64,000 nt of DNA. It comes from Acinetobacter calcoaceticus ANC 3811. GTDB lineage: Bacteria > Pseudomonadota > Gammaproteobacteria > Pseudomonadales > Moraxellaceae. Below the pieces are notes generated by a model that saw only the letters and a list, made by a program, of their open reading frames with translations, was not told the origin of the DNA and searched no databases. A program made the translations under genes and the position numbers. The DNA lies in NCBI RefSeq assembly GCF_000399665.1, contig NZ_KB976985.1:58309-122308 (forward strand), given 5' to 3'. Shown piece after piece: positions 17,970 through 25,522 of this stretch. Position 1 is the first letter of the stretch. Each line of letters begins with the position of its first letter.

Positions 17970-18224
17970 TTATGCATATTTATACTGACGCGAACAGTAA
18001 GCTCGTTCAATTTCTGGCGAACGTAATTGTTGATGCTTAGTTTTACGCCCTGCCATACGTTTGCGCCAGAGTTTAAAACTATTGGTTTTCAAGTTGTATC
18101 TCATTAAACGAATAACTTCGCTTTCACTTAAGCCATATTCTCGCTCAATTGCTTCAAATGGAGTACGATCTTCCCATGCCATTTCAATAATTCTAGATAA
18201 GTCCTGTTCATCAATTTTTTTCAT
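17970..18224 (-). CDS. DUF2805/TIGR03643-type small protein
   Basis: 84 residues from the ATG at 18224 (MKKIDEQDLSRIIEMAWED). The pattern MAWEDRTPFEAIEREYGLSE, then VIRLMRYNLKTNSFKLWRKR, then MAGRKTKHQQLR is that of the short TIGR03643/DUF2805 proteins. They look like a helix-turn-helix with a basic tail, so DNA binding is a guess. The function is unknown. The open frame extends 17 codons upstream, but the family start is the internal ATG. It lies between the two copies of the 32-bp repeat, convergent with the permease. Confidence 0.75.
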   Translation of the reverse strand: MKKIDEQDLSRIIEMAWEDRTPFEAIEREYGLSESEVIRLMRYNLKTNSFKLWRKRMAGRKTKHQQLRSPEIERAYCSRQYKYA

Positions 18225-18429
18225 GTTATGCCCTTTTGAATTATACGATAGCCAAATCTGATTTTTGACAAACAACCTTCTAGGAATAACTTCACCTACC
18301 GGATTGCTTGCATCAAACCTTTTCGTGTTTTGCTTCAGATCATAGAAAGATCAACATGAATTTTTTGTGATTTTTTAGCTTTATAAACTGTTTTTCTACA
18401 AGTCATAAGTGTTCGAAACCGTTGAATGG
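18225..18429. other. Non-coding segment upstream of the DUF2805 gene
   Basis: Holds the promoter of the small minus-strand gene. A minus-strand reading after the adjacent quinone-oxidoreductase relic soon meets a TGA, so any coding content here has decayed. Nothing else was recognised. Confidence 0.4.
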
Positions 18430-18478
18430 TTCAACTTTATCTTTATTGCCCACTATGGCAAAAGTTTTAATAACTAAA
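18430..18478 (-). pseudogene. Short relic of a quinone oxidoreductase gene
   Basis: Read on the minus strand this segment gives LVIKTFAIVGNKDKVE. It aligns with LGIKTFATVGSEDKVE inside the intact quinone oxidoreductase at 22972-23970 (12 of 16 residues). At DNA level, 18430-18478 matches 23419-23467 at 40 of 49 positions by my count. The frame runs into a TGA soon after and the rest of the gene is gone. It is a decayed fragment of a related dehydrogenase, not a recent copy. Confidence 0.6.
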
Positions 18479-18482
18479 ACGT

Positions 18483-18514
18483 AAAAAAGCCATTGCCTTT
18501 GCAATAGCTTTTTT
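18483..18514 (+). terminator. Terminator-like hairpin with no gene upstream on its strand
   Basis: aaaaaagccattgc / gcaatagctttttt with one mismatch and a T-run. The nearest plus-strand gene (permease) already ends at its own terminator 600 bp away, so this looks like part of a duplicated terminator-leader module. Confidence 0.65.
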
Positions 18515-18538
18515 GTTTATAATCAGAAAATTATGCGC
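18507..18538 (+). repeat. Direct repeat, copy 2, running into tRNA-Arg
   Basis: 30 of 32 positions match 17900-17931. The copy covers the leader just before the tRNA and its first four bases (gcgc at 18535-18538). Confidence 0.85.
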
Positions 18539-18607
18539 CCTTAGCTTAACTGGATAGAGCAGTTGCCTCCTAAGCGACCGACGTGGGTTCGAGTCCCGCA
18601 GGGCGCA
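18535..18607 (+). tRNA. tRNA-Arg (anticodon CCT)
   Basis: 73 nt folding as a cloverleaf. The acceptor stem is gcgccct / agggcgc with discriminator A. The D arm is in tagcttaactggatagagca, the anticodon loop is ctcctaa with anticodon CCT, and the T arm is tgggttcgagtcccg. CCA is not encoded. CCT reads the AGG codon. The gene sits at the edge of an AT-rich accessory segment. Confidence 0.95.
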
Positions 18608-18669
18608 CATAACATTTAATATAAATATTCTATAGTTGAAGACTATAAATAGAAGAACATAATAAATAT

Positions 18670-18960
18670 TTATCTTTTTGTAGAAAAAGATAATAGATAA
18701 GGAGTATCAATTATATCTTCTATAAATTTTTCAATATTCTCTAACTTTACTTTTGGTAATACAACTATATTTTCATAAAAAAAATATTGATTTGATCTCA
18801 AATCATCTTCAATAGTTTGTTGCAATCTAATAGGATCATAAAAATTAAATTTATATAGTTTATCAAATATCTGTATATCCACCTCAAGACATCCCTTCAA
18901 CTCAATTTCCCAAGCATATTCACAAAAGTCATCAGATAAATTTATAATATAATTTTTCAT
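18670..18960 (-). CDS. Hypothetical AT-rich protein, 96 residues
   Basis: Starts at ATG 18960 with AGGA 6 nt upstream. It is a small acidic soluble protein with no signal peptide (MKNYIINLSDDFCEYAWEI at the start). No family was recognised. Its size, acidity, AT-rich codons and place at the end of a same-strand cluster of small genes resemble orphan immunity proteins, but nothing in the sequence proves that. It is the last gene before the tRNA, 62 bp from it. Confidence 0.6.
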   Translation of the reverse strand: MKNYIINLSDDFCEYAWEIELKGCLEVDIQIFDKLYKFNFYDPIRLQQTIEDDLRSNQYFFYENIVVLPKVKLENIEKFIEDIIDTPYLLSFSTKR

Positions 18961-19025
18961 ACAGTTCCTTTAATATTAAAATACTCTTAAGACACTGTTC
19001 CAATTTTAAACTTCAATATATAAAT

Positions 19026-19385
19026 TTAATCACAGTAATTTAGATTTAAAAGCCATTTTTTAGTTTCCAAGAGATCTTTTTGAATCTTTCTTTGATCATT
19101 TAAATATCTATTATCTATAAAATATTTAACTTGACATAAATTCTTTTTATCATAAAGAGTTAAATCTTTTTCTGATATCCTCCTCATATCTTGTGCAACA
19201 AGCAATAAAGGAATATATATATCCACATTTTCATATTCTTGTAACTCTTTAATTATATAGACATAATTAGTTAGATTTACAACAGTTGATGCATTAAAAC
19301 CTTGCTAAAAATAATACTCCTTATTAATTTCTACAGCTCTACAACCACCAAGAAAAACAATCAAACATACTAAAAAAGGCCTCAT
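19026..19385 (-). pseudogene. Lipoprotein gene interrupted by an amber codon
   Basis: Translation from ATG 19385, which has AAGGA 6 nt upstream, gives MRPFLVCLIVFLGGC, a complete lipoprotein signal with lipid-acceptor Cys15. Codon 27 is TAG (19305-19307). The same frame then continues without another stop for 92 codons (QGFNASTVVNLTNYVYII, later LLETKKWLLNLNYCD) to 19026. The uninterrupted product would be 119 residues. A GTG inside (19226) could start a 66-residue product, but it lacks the signal. The best reading is a recently broken gene, or a sequencing error. No family was recognised. Confidence 0.75.
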
Positions 19386-19569
19386 ATTATTTCCTTTATT
19401 CAAATAAAACCTCATAACTTTATTTTAAAATGCTTTTATTTCACATCTTTTTATATAAAAATTTAGAACTGATTAGTTCCCACATTATATTAACCCATAA
19501 GCAAAAGCATAGCGCAGTGATGCCTATAGATGATAAATTATAAGACCAGGGTTCTGAACAATACCCGAT

Positions 19570-20001
19570 TCAACAGCTCTTAATATTTACAACCATTTTG
19601 TTCTCATTTAAATAAAAACAACCTGAACCATGATAGCCTGCCCCACCATCAATCGAATAATAATATTGAGTATTTAACTTTAGCTGCTTGGGTTTGATAA
19701 TCTCTTTAAATCCGCTTGGTTTAATTCCATAAGTCCATTTATAGGCATAATCATTTTTAAAATTAAACCATTTTATTTCCCTACTTATCTTAATCTCCCA
19801 TACTGTTTCTTTCAACGTACCAGCAGGAACAATACTATTATCCATTACATAAAATCGAAAACTACTATTGAGCTTTTTGGCATCACTTTTAGATAGCTGA
19901 AATACAATTCCTTTATTAAAATTACCCGAAACAAGCAAATCAACTGTACCAGAGCATGCCACTAGCACTGGTATAAATAGCAAGCTATACAAATTCCCCA
20001 T
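19570..20001 (-). CDS. Hypothetical lipoprotein, 143 residues
   Basis: The ATG at 20001 is preferred because GGAGGG lies 8 nt upstream; an in-frame TTG at 20007 is too close to that site. The signal MGNLYSLLFIPVLVAC carries a lipobox with Cys16. The mature part is about 127 residues, with KWFNFKNDYAYKWTYGIKPS, YYYSIDGGAGYHGSGCFY and a second cysteine at the C-terminus that could pair with that one. No family was recognised. It is in the AT-rich same-strand cluster. After its TGA stop the frame continues in a hydrophobic stretch (see findings). Confidence 0.65.
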   Translation of the reverse strand: MGNLYSLLFIPVLVACSGTVDLLVSGNFNKGIVFQLSKSDAKKLNSSFRFYVMDNSIVPAGTLKETVWEIKISREIKWFNFKNDYAYKWTYGIKPSGFKEIIKPKQLKLNTQYYYSIDGGAGYHGSGCFYLNENKMVVNIKSC

Positions 20002-20050
20002 TACCAACTCCCTCCAGCACCACGGTTTTTTATAATGTTACCCCTTAATC

Positions 20051-20217
20051 TTAAAATTTACATTCAGTAACAACTACTAATTCATTCAAACATCTATTTA
20101 TATTTATTGAATCTTCTTGACGAGAAGATTCCTTAACAATTTAAAATATTTAATTATATGCTTTCTACTCCAAAACAGGCCAAAAATCACAAATAAAATC
20201 AACAATATAAAAATCAA
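20051..20217 (-). pseudogene. Small membrane protein gene, probably frameshifted
   Basis: A TTG at 20217 overlaps the stop of the upstream 166-residue gene. It opens a frame of 37 codons (IFILLILFVIFGLFWSRKH and a basic tail) ending at 20104. One helix followed by a basic segment is clear. Another frame takes over near the end (ESSRQEDSININRCLNELVV) and runs to 20051. A single frameshift would join them into a protein of about 60 residues. It could also be a genuine 37-residue peptide. There is no separate ribosome binding site, so translation would depend on coupling. Confidence 0.35.
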
Positions 20218-20714
20218 TCTTTCTCTTTAATATAAATCTTATTTGTTATTGGTAAAGTACCATTTTTACTCTTTATTAAAGGGTTCCAAGTATCTTTATC
20301 CTTCAACTCATCTAATATATAAAAAACAACTATTTTATTTCCTATAGAATAAAGATGACTATACTCTTTCTCCAAATTTTCATTCGTAAATACTACTCCT
20401 TCATATATCTCATCTTCAGTACTATCTGACTCAATAGTTAGCATTGTATTATCATCAACAAAAACATTCCCCTTACTAAGATCAACTATTACCCCACTTA
20501 CAATATATGTTTCAATATTGCCTTTTTCAACATTATCCCACCACTCACTTGTTCCATATAAACCATACACTCCACTTAAACCGCTACTTGTAGTATTATC
20601 CAGAGTCAAAGCATGTGTAGATCTCATCTCATCCTCCCCATTTTTCTCCAACCACATTTTTAAATCAAAAATTAATTTATATCCTTGATTAATCAATGCA
20701 CAATTCTCTATCAT
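20214..20714 (-). CDS. Hypothetical protein, paralogue of 21244-21753
   Basis: 166 residues, acidic, no signal peptide or membrane segment. It aligns along its length with the 169-residue product at 21244-21753, with about half the residues identical by eye over the last 115 positions. Shared landmarks are GYK.(I/V)FDL near the start, GLY.T.EWW.N...GNIETY, then GVIV, and YIKxxD at the end. The family is unknown to me. Tandem divergent copies of small acidic cytoplasmic proteins are common among immunity proteins, so that is the leading but unproven idea. Its ribosome binding site is weak. Confidence 0.7.
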   Translation of the reverse strand: MIENCALINQGYKLIFDLKMWLEKNGEDEMRSTHALTLDNTTSSGLSGVYGLYGTSEWWDNVEKGNIETYIVSGVIVDLSKGNVFVDDNTMLTIESDSTEDEIYEGVVFTNENLEKEYSHLYSIGNKIVVFYILDELKDKDTWNPLIKSKNGTLPITNKIYIKEKD

Positions 20715-20764
20715 TTTATTTAGTCTTTATCTATTTTATATTTTATAACAATCTAAATTATTTA

Positions 20765-21208
20765 TCATTTAAAAAAAATATTGTACGCTTCTTCTCTTCC
20801 ATCATAGAAAAATAAGTCATCAATTTTTTCTAACAAGTAAAAATCACCTATTATTTCTTTAAGCCCATTAAAAACAACACCTTTTAAATTAGATTTCAGC
20901 CCTAATGATAATTTTTCAATTAACAAAGAGTGGTTCTCACAATATGAAAATATTTTAATTAAAGAATGAATTTCTTCTTTACAAGGTACATCTACAGTAA
21001 GAGTAAGTAAAAAAGCTTTCATATAAAATAAAGTGTTCTTTTCAATTTCAGGAAAGCTAACGTATCCAGAAAAAATTCTCCTATTAACTCCACTTTGGTT
21101 ATAAATAACATCACTTTTATTACCATTAGCAGGAAAAACAATATCTTTATTTAATTTAATATAACCCACGTAATTATAGGCTATAATATTAATTTCATCT
21201 TCATTCAC
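20765..21208 (-). CDS. Hypothetical protein, 147 residues, between two paralogues
   Basis: Begins with GTG at 21208 (MNEDEINIIAYNYVGYIKL). It is a soluble acidic protein with alternating strand- and helix-like segments, including EEIHSLIKIFSYCENHSLLI. There is no signal peptide and no recognised family. Gaps of 35 bp and 50 bp to the flanking paralogues suggest one transcript. The paralogue-unique-paralogue order hints at duplication of a cassette with turnover of the middle gene. Very AT-rich codon use separates it from the core genes of the window. Confidence 0.65.
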   Translation of the reverse strand: MNEDEINIIAYNYVGYIKLNKDIVFPANGNKSDVIYNQSGVNRRIFSGYVSFPEIEKNTLFYMKAFLLTLTVDVPCKEEIHSLIKIFSYCENHSLLIEKLSLGLKSNLKGVVFNGLKEIIGDFYLLEKIDDLFFYDGREEAYNIFFK

Positions 21209-21243
21209 ATTAAATACCTATAATCCATCAATATAGAATAATT

Positions 21244-21753
21244 TTAATCCCGACCCTTAATATAAACTCTATTAAGCAATGGAGAAAAACCTAATTTTTC
21301 TTCTACCACCCAATTCCAAACATCATCTTCTTTTAATTTATCCAAAATATAAATGGATACTATTTCATTTCCAGCTTTATAAAGTTCTTCACTAATAATT
21401 TTTTCTCTTTCACTAGTAAAAATTATATCTTGAAAAATTTCTTTATTCGTTCCATCAACTTTAACTGTGATCATTTTATTTGTATCTATAAATGGATTGT
21501 CTTGATTAATCCCAACTATTACTCCTTTCACCCAATAAGTTTCTATATTACCATTTTTGATATTTTCCCACCATTCAGCTGTTGCATATAAACCATTGTC
21601 ACCCTTAAGCCCCATAGTTGTTCCCTTATCCAACGTAGTTTGCTGTATATTTTTGATATAATTTTCATCCATCAATATTGAAGAAGATGACCTTAAATCA
21701 AAAACCATCTTATACCCTTGCTCAAGTAGATTTATATCTTCTATTTTTATCAT
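21244..21753 (-). CDS. Hypothetical protein, paralogue of 20214-20714
   Basis: 169 residues starting at ATG 21753, with AGGAG 9 nt upstream, the best ribosome binding site of the cluster; it is probably the first gene of the unit. Landmarks shared with the downstream copy include GLYATAEWWENIKNGNIETY and the C-terminal NRVYIKGRD. No signal peptide, membrane helix or known domain is seen. Divergence between the two copies is spread evenly, which argues for an old duplication or separate acquisition rather than a recent tandem copy. A cytoplasmic binding role, such as immunity, is inference only. Confidence 0.7.
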   Translation of the reverse strand: MIKIEDINLLEQGYKMVFDLRSSSSILMDENYIKNIQQTTLDKGTTMGLKGDNGLYATAEWWENIKNGNIETYWVKGVIVGINQDNPFIDTNKMITVKVDGTNKEIFQDIIFTSEREKIISEELYKAGNEIVSIYILDKLKEDDVWNWVVEEKLGFSPLLNRVYIKGRD

Positions 21754-21842
21754 TTTAACATTCTCCTATTTCTTACTTATTATTCTGATTTTACATCATT
21801 TATTACTTTCAGATTTCCACCTAACACACTATTTATTATAAA

Positions 21843-21872
21843 AAAATAGGACTTAATAAAAAGCCCTATTTC
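21843..21872 (-). terminator. Terminator of hchA
   Basis: A hairpin aaataggactt / aagccctattt (one mismatch) with A/T-runs on both sides lies 16 bp past the hchA stop. It separates hchA from the AT-rich cluster. Confidence 0.65.
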
Positions 21873-21887
21873 GATAAAAAAATATAC

Positions 21888-22763
21888 TTAATCTTTCACT
21901 TCAGCCAACAATGTTTCAGCTGCAAGTTTTCCTAAATTATTAGAAGCAAGTGGGCTATCACCAGTGAGCAATTTACGGTCTCTATGACATTGCCCTGTAA
22001 TGCCCTTATTTAAAATTTCGACACCGAGTTTTTCAAGGTTTTCACCCACTAGCCAAGGTAAAGCACCTGGCATATAACCAATATCAATATTTGCTCCTTT
22101 ATCTAATGAATCAGGGAATACACAAATTTGATAGCCTTTAAAAATATAGTTTTCTGGCTGTTCATCTACTGCCGCAGCCAGTAATGAAGCTGGACCATGA
22201 CATAACGTAATAATAAATTTATCTTGTTCAACCGCCCATTTAAGAACTTTTTTTACCTCAAGGCTCTGGGGAATCTTAGCTAATACGCCATGCCCGCCTG
22301 GAATAAATACAGCAGCATATGGTGAGTTTTCCCCCACTGCGTTTTCTAAAATATCAGTGAGCTTTAATGGATTTTTTAATTTGTCTGCATATTTCTGAAA
22401 GGTGTCTAATACAACTTGTTCTTGCTTTGGCATTGCCCACATTTCAAGTTTGGCAGGATTCCCTGAAAGTGTCGCAACATCAATTTCAAAACCTGCATTA
22501 TCTAAATGAAACATCGGTAAAAGCATTTCTACAGGATGGTTGCCTGTTGAAAAGAACTTACCGTTTTGCATCTGGATATAGCGTTCATCAGTTGCAATCA
22601 TTAAAACTTTTTTATTGCCCGTATACGGCGTTGAATAAGTCGTGCCATCGTAATCGGTTTTAGGAGCAGTATATTGACTTAGTGAATAAGGTGATGGGAA
22701 AAAGGCGTTATCTTCAGCCAAATCTGGAGTAGGATTTTTATCATCAATATTTGCGGTATTCAT
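21888..22763 (-). CDS. hchA: Hsp31-type glyoxalase III / deglycase HchA
   Basis: 291 residues of the DJ-1/PfpI superfamily, Hsp31 branch, with the characteristic N-terminal extension ([14 protein letters not shown]). The catalytic nucleophile is Cys188 in [11 protein letters not shown] with His189 beside it, and the conserved acid is Glu79 (NHPVEM). These match Glu77, Cys185 and His186 of E. coli HchA. The enzyme converts methylglyoxal to lactate and has chaperone and proposed deglycase activity in the cytoplasm. It is followed on its strand by the AT-rich cluster, from which a terminator separates it. The quinone oxidoreductase upstream is in the same direction. Confidence 0.92.
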   Translation of the reverse strand: MNTANIDDKNPTPDLAEDNAFFPSPYSLSQYTAPKTDYDGTTYSTPYTGNKKVLMIATDERYIQMQNGKFFSTGNHPVEMLLPMFHLDNAGFEIDVATLSGNPAKLEMWAMPKQEQVVLDTFQKYADKLKNPLKLTDILENAVGENSPYAAVFIPGGHGVLAKIPQSLEVKKVLKWAVEQDKFIITLCHGPASLLAAAVDEQPENYIFKGYQICVFPDSLDKGANIDIGYMPGALPWLVGENLEKLGVEILNKGITGQCHRDRKLLTGDSPLASNNLGKLAAETLLAEVKD

Positions 22764-22971
22764 TGTTACTATCCTTTTTCATCAGTATGGAAAGAAATAA
22801 TAAAGTAGGAACCAATTTTTATTTCTTGCTCAATTTATAGGTGAAGTCATGGAACTGGTGCAATCTGCCAATAGAATTTGGCAATTTTTATAGAGAAATA
22901 GGCATAATTTAGAATTATAAAATTCAGTTTAGGCGAACCTGTCGTTCGCCCAAACTTTAATGATTACAGCG

Positions 22972-23970
22972 TTACGCATTCATTTCTAAAACGATCTTTC
23001 CAATATGATCACCTTGTTCCATACATGCGTGAGCACTTTGTACATCTGAAAAAGCATACGTTTTATAGATCTGAGGTAAACACTTACCTTGTGCCAAAAG
23101 CGGCCAGACATGCTCTTGTAAAGATTGGGCAATCTCTGCTTTTTCTTGAGTCGTACGAGCTCGCATCGTTGAACCCGTAATTGTGGCACGTTTTAAAATC
23201 AATTTTTGTAAATCAAATTCTTTTGCAATTCGGCCACCCATAAAACCAATAATGACAAGTCGACCATCGCGTTTTAATAGATTTAAATTTTTCGAGAAAT
23301 AAGAACCACCCACAATGTCCAAAATGACATCAACACCTTGGTCTTGGGTGTGTTTCAAAACTTCTTGCTCAAAATCTTGGGTTTTATAGTTAATTGCCGT
23401 GGTAAAACTAGAGAGCGCTTCAACTTTATCTTCACTACCAACGGTAGCAAAAGTTTTAATCCCTAAAGCTTGGCAAATCGCTAAAGCTGTGGTTCCAATA
23501 CCACTTGCCCCACCATGAATCAGTGCAGTTTCATTTTCTTTTAAACGACCGATATCAAATAGGTTTGCCCAAACCGTAAAAAATGTTTCTGGAATCGCAG
23601 CAGCTTGCGTAAATGATAAATTTTCAGGTATTGGTAATACTTGAGTTGCGGTTACCGCACAGTACTCAGCATAACCACCGCCATTTGTTAGAGCACAAAC
23701 TTTATCTCCAACCTTAAATTGATCTACTTGTTCGCCCACAGCAACTACAACACCAGCGACTTCAAGTCCTGGTATTTGAGTAACACCCTTTGGCATCGGA
23801 TATAAGCCCATACGCTGCAAAACGTCAGGACGGTTAATTCCAGCAGCCTTTACCTCAATTAAGACTTCATCTGCTTGAGGTGCGGGAACACTAGCATCTT
23901 GAACTTTTAGAACCTCAGGTCCACCAGGAGCCGTAATTTCAATAATTTTCATGGTTGTTGGAAGGGTCAT
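22972..23970 (-). CDS. NAD(P)H-quinone oxidoreductase, zinc-independent MDR family
   Basis: 332 residues from ATG 23970, with GGAG 6 nt upstream; the upstream ATG at 23982 overlaps that site. An N-terminal GroES-like domain (MKIIEITAPGGPEVLKV) is followed by a Rossmann domain with ALIHGGASGIGTTA, and TVGSEDKVEAL in the nucleotide-binding part. The usual zinc-ligand cysteines of alcohol dehydrogenases are absent, as expected for the QOR / PIG3 group. These enzymes reduce quinones with NADPH. A truncated AraC gene lies just upstream in the same direction and was perhaps its regulator. A relic of a related gene is at 18430-18478. Confidence 0.88.
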   Translation of the reverse strand: MTLPTTMKIIEITAPGGPEVLKVQDASVPAPQADEVLIEVKAAGINRPDVLQRMGLYPMPKGVTQIPGLEVAGVVVAVGEQVDQFKVGDKVCALTNGGGYAEYCAVTATQVLPIPENLSFTQAAAIPETFFTVWANLFDIGRLKENETALIHGGASGIGTTALAICQALGIKTFATVGSEDKVEALSSFTTAINYKTQDFEQEVLKHTQDQGVDVILDIVGGSYFSKNLNLLKRDGRLVIIGFMGGRIAKEFDLQKLILKRATITGSTMRARTTQEKAEIAQSLQEHVWPLLAQGKCLPQIYKTYAFSDVQSAHACMEQGDHIGKIVLEMNA

Positions 23971-24014
23971 AAAATACTCCATGTTTGATTTATATTTGAA
24001 AATACTAATCTACG

Positions 24015-24230
24015 TTAAATAATTGAAGACTTGGGTGGAACGCCAAACAGTCGTTTAAATTCTCGGCTAAATTGAGAGGCACTGACATAACCCACTTCAT
24101 AGGCTGCTTCTGCTACCCCCATTTTATTGTTCATGATCAACTCACGTGCCTTATGTAACCGAATAATTTTGATGTACTGTAAGATGATTTTGCGGCATAG
24201 TTTTATTGTGGCAAGTAATCTAATAATCAA
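24015..24230 (-). pseudogene. Truncated AraC-family regulator (C-terminal helix-turn-helix only)
   Basis: Only about 55 residues match: [19 protein letters not shown], then [20 protein letters not shown] and RLFGVPPK, the second half of an AraC DNA-binding domain. The effector domain and the first helix-turn-helix are absent, and the residues before the match ([15 protein letters not shown]) do not fit the family. The remainder of the gene is not found upstream before uppP. Full-length relatives have about 300 residues, so this is a deletion remnant. It ends 33 bp before the quinone oxidoreductase start. Confidence 0.8.
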
Positions 24231-24313
24231 TATAACAATGAACCTAAAATGAAAACATCTGTCTTACGTTTACTTTGTATAAATAGGCAATTCAAATCAA
24301 TTTTTAGGCATAA

Positions 24314-24339
24314 AAAAACCTAGAACACTCTAGGTTTTT
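24314..24339 (-). terminator. Terminator of uppP
   Basis: A perfect 11-bp stem (aaaaacctaga / tctaggttttt) with a 4-nt loop, 17 bp past the uppP stop. Confidence 0.85.
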
Positions 24340-24355
24340 CACTTCATCAGATTAT

Positions 24356-25174
24356 TTAAGCCGATAAATTAAAGAACATTGCTGCAATCAAAATAATTAC
24401 ACCGAGTGCAATTCGATACCAAGCAAATACGCGTAAGGTATGACGCTCTACAAACAGCACCAATGCTTTTACAACAAACAACGCGGCAATAAAAGCAGCA
24501 ACGAAACCTACCCCAATATTAATCATATTATCGGCGGTCAGTACGTCAGCATTTTTAACCAAGTCAAAAGTTGCAGCACCCAACATGGTTGGCATAGCAA
24601 GGAAGAAAGAGAATTCTGTAGCGGCTTTACGTGACAAGCCTGCAAACATTCCGCCCACAATTGTTGCGCCTGAACGTGAAGTTCCCGGAATCATGGCAAC
24701 ACACTGAGCAAGTCCAACTAAAAGTGCTTGTTTAAAAGTAATTTTAGTTGCATCGAGTGTCTTATGTTCAAATTGTCTAGATTCAACCCAGAAAATAATA
24801 AGCGCCCCGACAATTAAGGCAATCGCCACCACAATTGGGCTGAATAAAACACTTTTAATAAAATCTACTGCCAAAACCCCAATAATAACTGCTGGGAAGA
24901 AAGCAATAAGCACACTGATAGCAAAATGACGTGATTCCACATCACCACTAAAGAAGCCTTTAATCAAGTTAACAATTTTTTGTCGGTATAACCAGCACAC
25001 TGCCAAAATAGCACCTAACTGGATTACGACCTCAAATACACGACCGCCGTCTGAATGGAAATCGATAATATGACCAAATAAAATTAAATGGCCTGTACTC
25101 GAGATTGGTAAAAATTCAGTTAAGCCTTCGACAAAGCCTAAAAACAGTGCTTTTATAACTTCAAAATTTTCCAT
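24356..25174 (-). CDS. uppP: Undecaprenyl-diphosphatase UppP (BacA)
   Basis: 272 residues with about eight membrane helices. The two signatures are [20 protein letters not shown] (near 14-33) and [10 protein letters not shown] (near 170-180), both containing catalytic residues of the family. The enzyme dephosphorylates undecaprenyl diphosphate to recycle the lipid carrier for peptidoglycan and surface polysaccharide, and overproduction gives bacitracin resistance. The ATG at 25174 is taken as start; a GTG immediately before it also fits. It is a single gene with its own terminator. Confidence 0.95.
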   Translation of the reverse strand: MENFEVIKALFLGFVEGLTEFLPISSTGHLILFGHIIDFHSDGGRVFEVVIQLGAILAVCWLYRQKIVNLIKGFFSGDVESRHFAISVLIAFFPAVIIGVLAVDFIKSVLFSPIVVAIALIVGALIIFWVESRQFEHKTLDATKITFKQALLVGLAQCVAMIPGTSRSGATIVGGMFAGLSRKAATEFSFFLAMPTMLGAATFDLVKNADVLTADNMINIGVGFVAAFIAALFVVKALVLFVERHTLRVFAWYRIALGVIILIAAMFFNLSA

Positions 25175-25522
25175 CACTTGCTCAAAAAGTTAATCACCAG
25201 AAAAGTCTAAAAATTTGTTTTATATCATGTATAAACCATAATTTTGGCCTAGTTCATGCCCAATATCAGATCATTTCTAGCATTTGTGGTTATTGCCCTT
25301 AGCAAAAGGCGGTTTATTTAAAGGGGAATAATGTATCACATCATCATGACAATCTTAGGTTAACTATCGTAAAAAGATGAACTTGGTTAAGAACTACAAA
25401 ATTTCCTATTTTATAGCTAAAGATTTTTACGCTTATTGACCCTAAAAATGATCTTAAAAAGACATGACAAAAACATGATATTATTTTTCTTACATGCAAC
25501 TCATATCAAAAATTCTATCTGA
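25175..25522. other. Divergent intergenic region, uppP / PaaX-like regulator
   Basis: 348 bp that must hold both promoters. An imperfect repeat of acatga (gacatgacaaaaacatgat near 25463-25482) lies 40 bp before the regulator and could be an autoregulatory operator. Nothing else was recognised. Confidence 0.4.

Noticed and set aside
19305..19307. Programmed readthrough or an amber-decoded amino acid at the lipoprotein TAG
   Set aside because: Nothing suggests pyrrolysine or suppressor systems in this genus; decay of neighbouring genes makes a simple nonsense mutation more likely.
19570..19572. Selenocysteine at the TGA of the 143-residue lipoprotein
   Set aside because: No SECIS-like hairpin was seen after the codon, and the downstream sequence looks like a decayed remnant.
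18535..21780. Integrated element with attachment sites at tRNA-Arg
   Set aside because: No integrase, and no copy of the tRNA 3' end was found at the far side of the AT-rich cluster.
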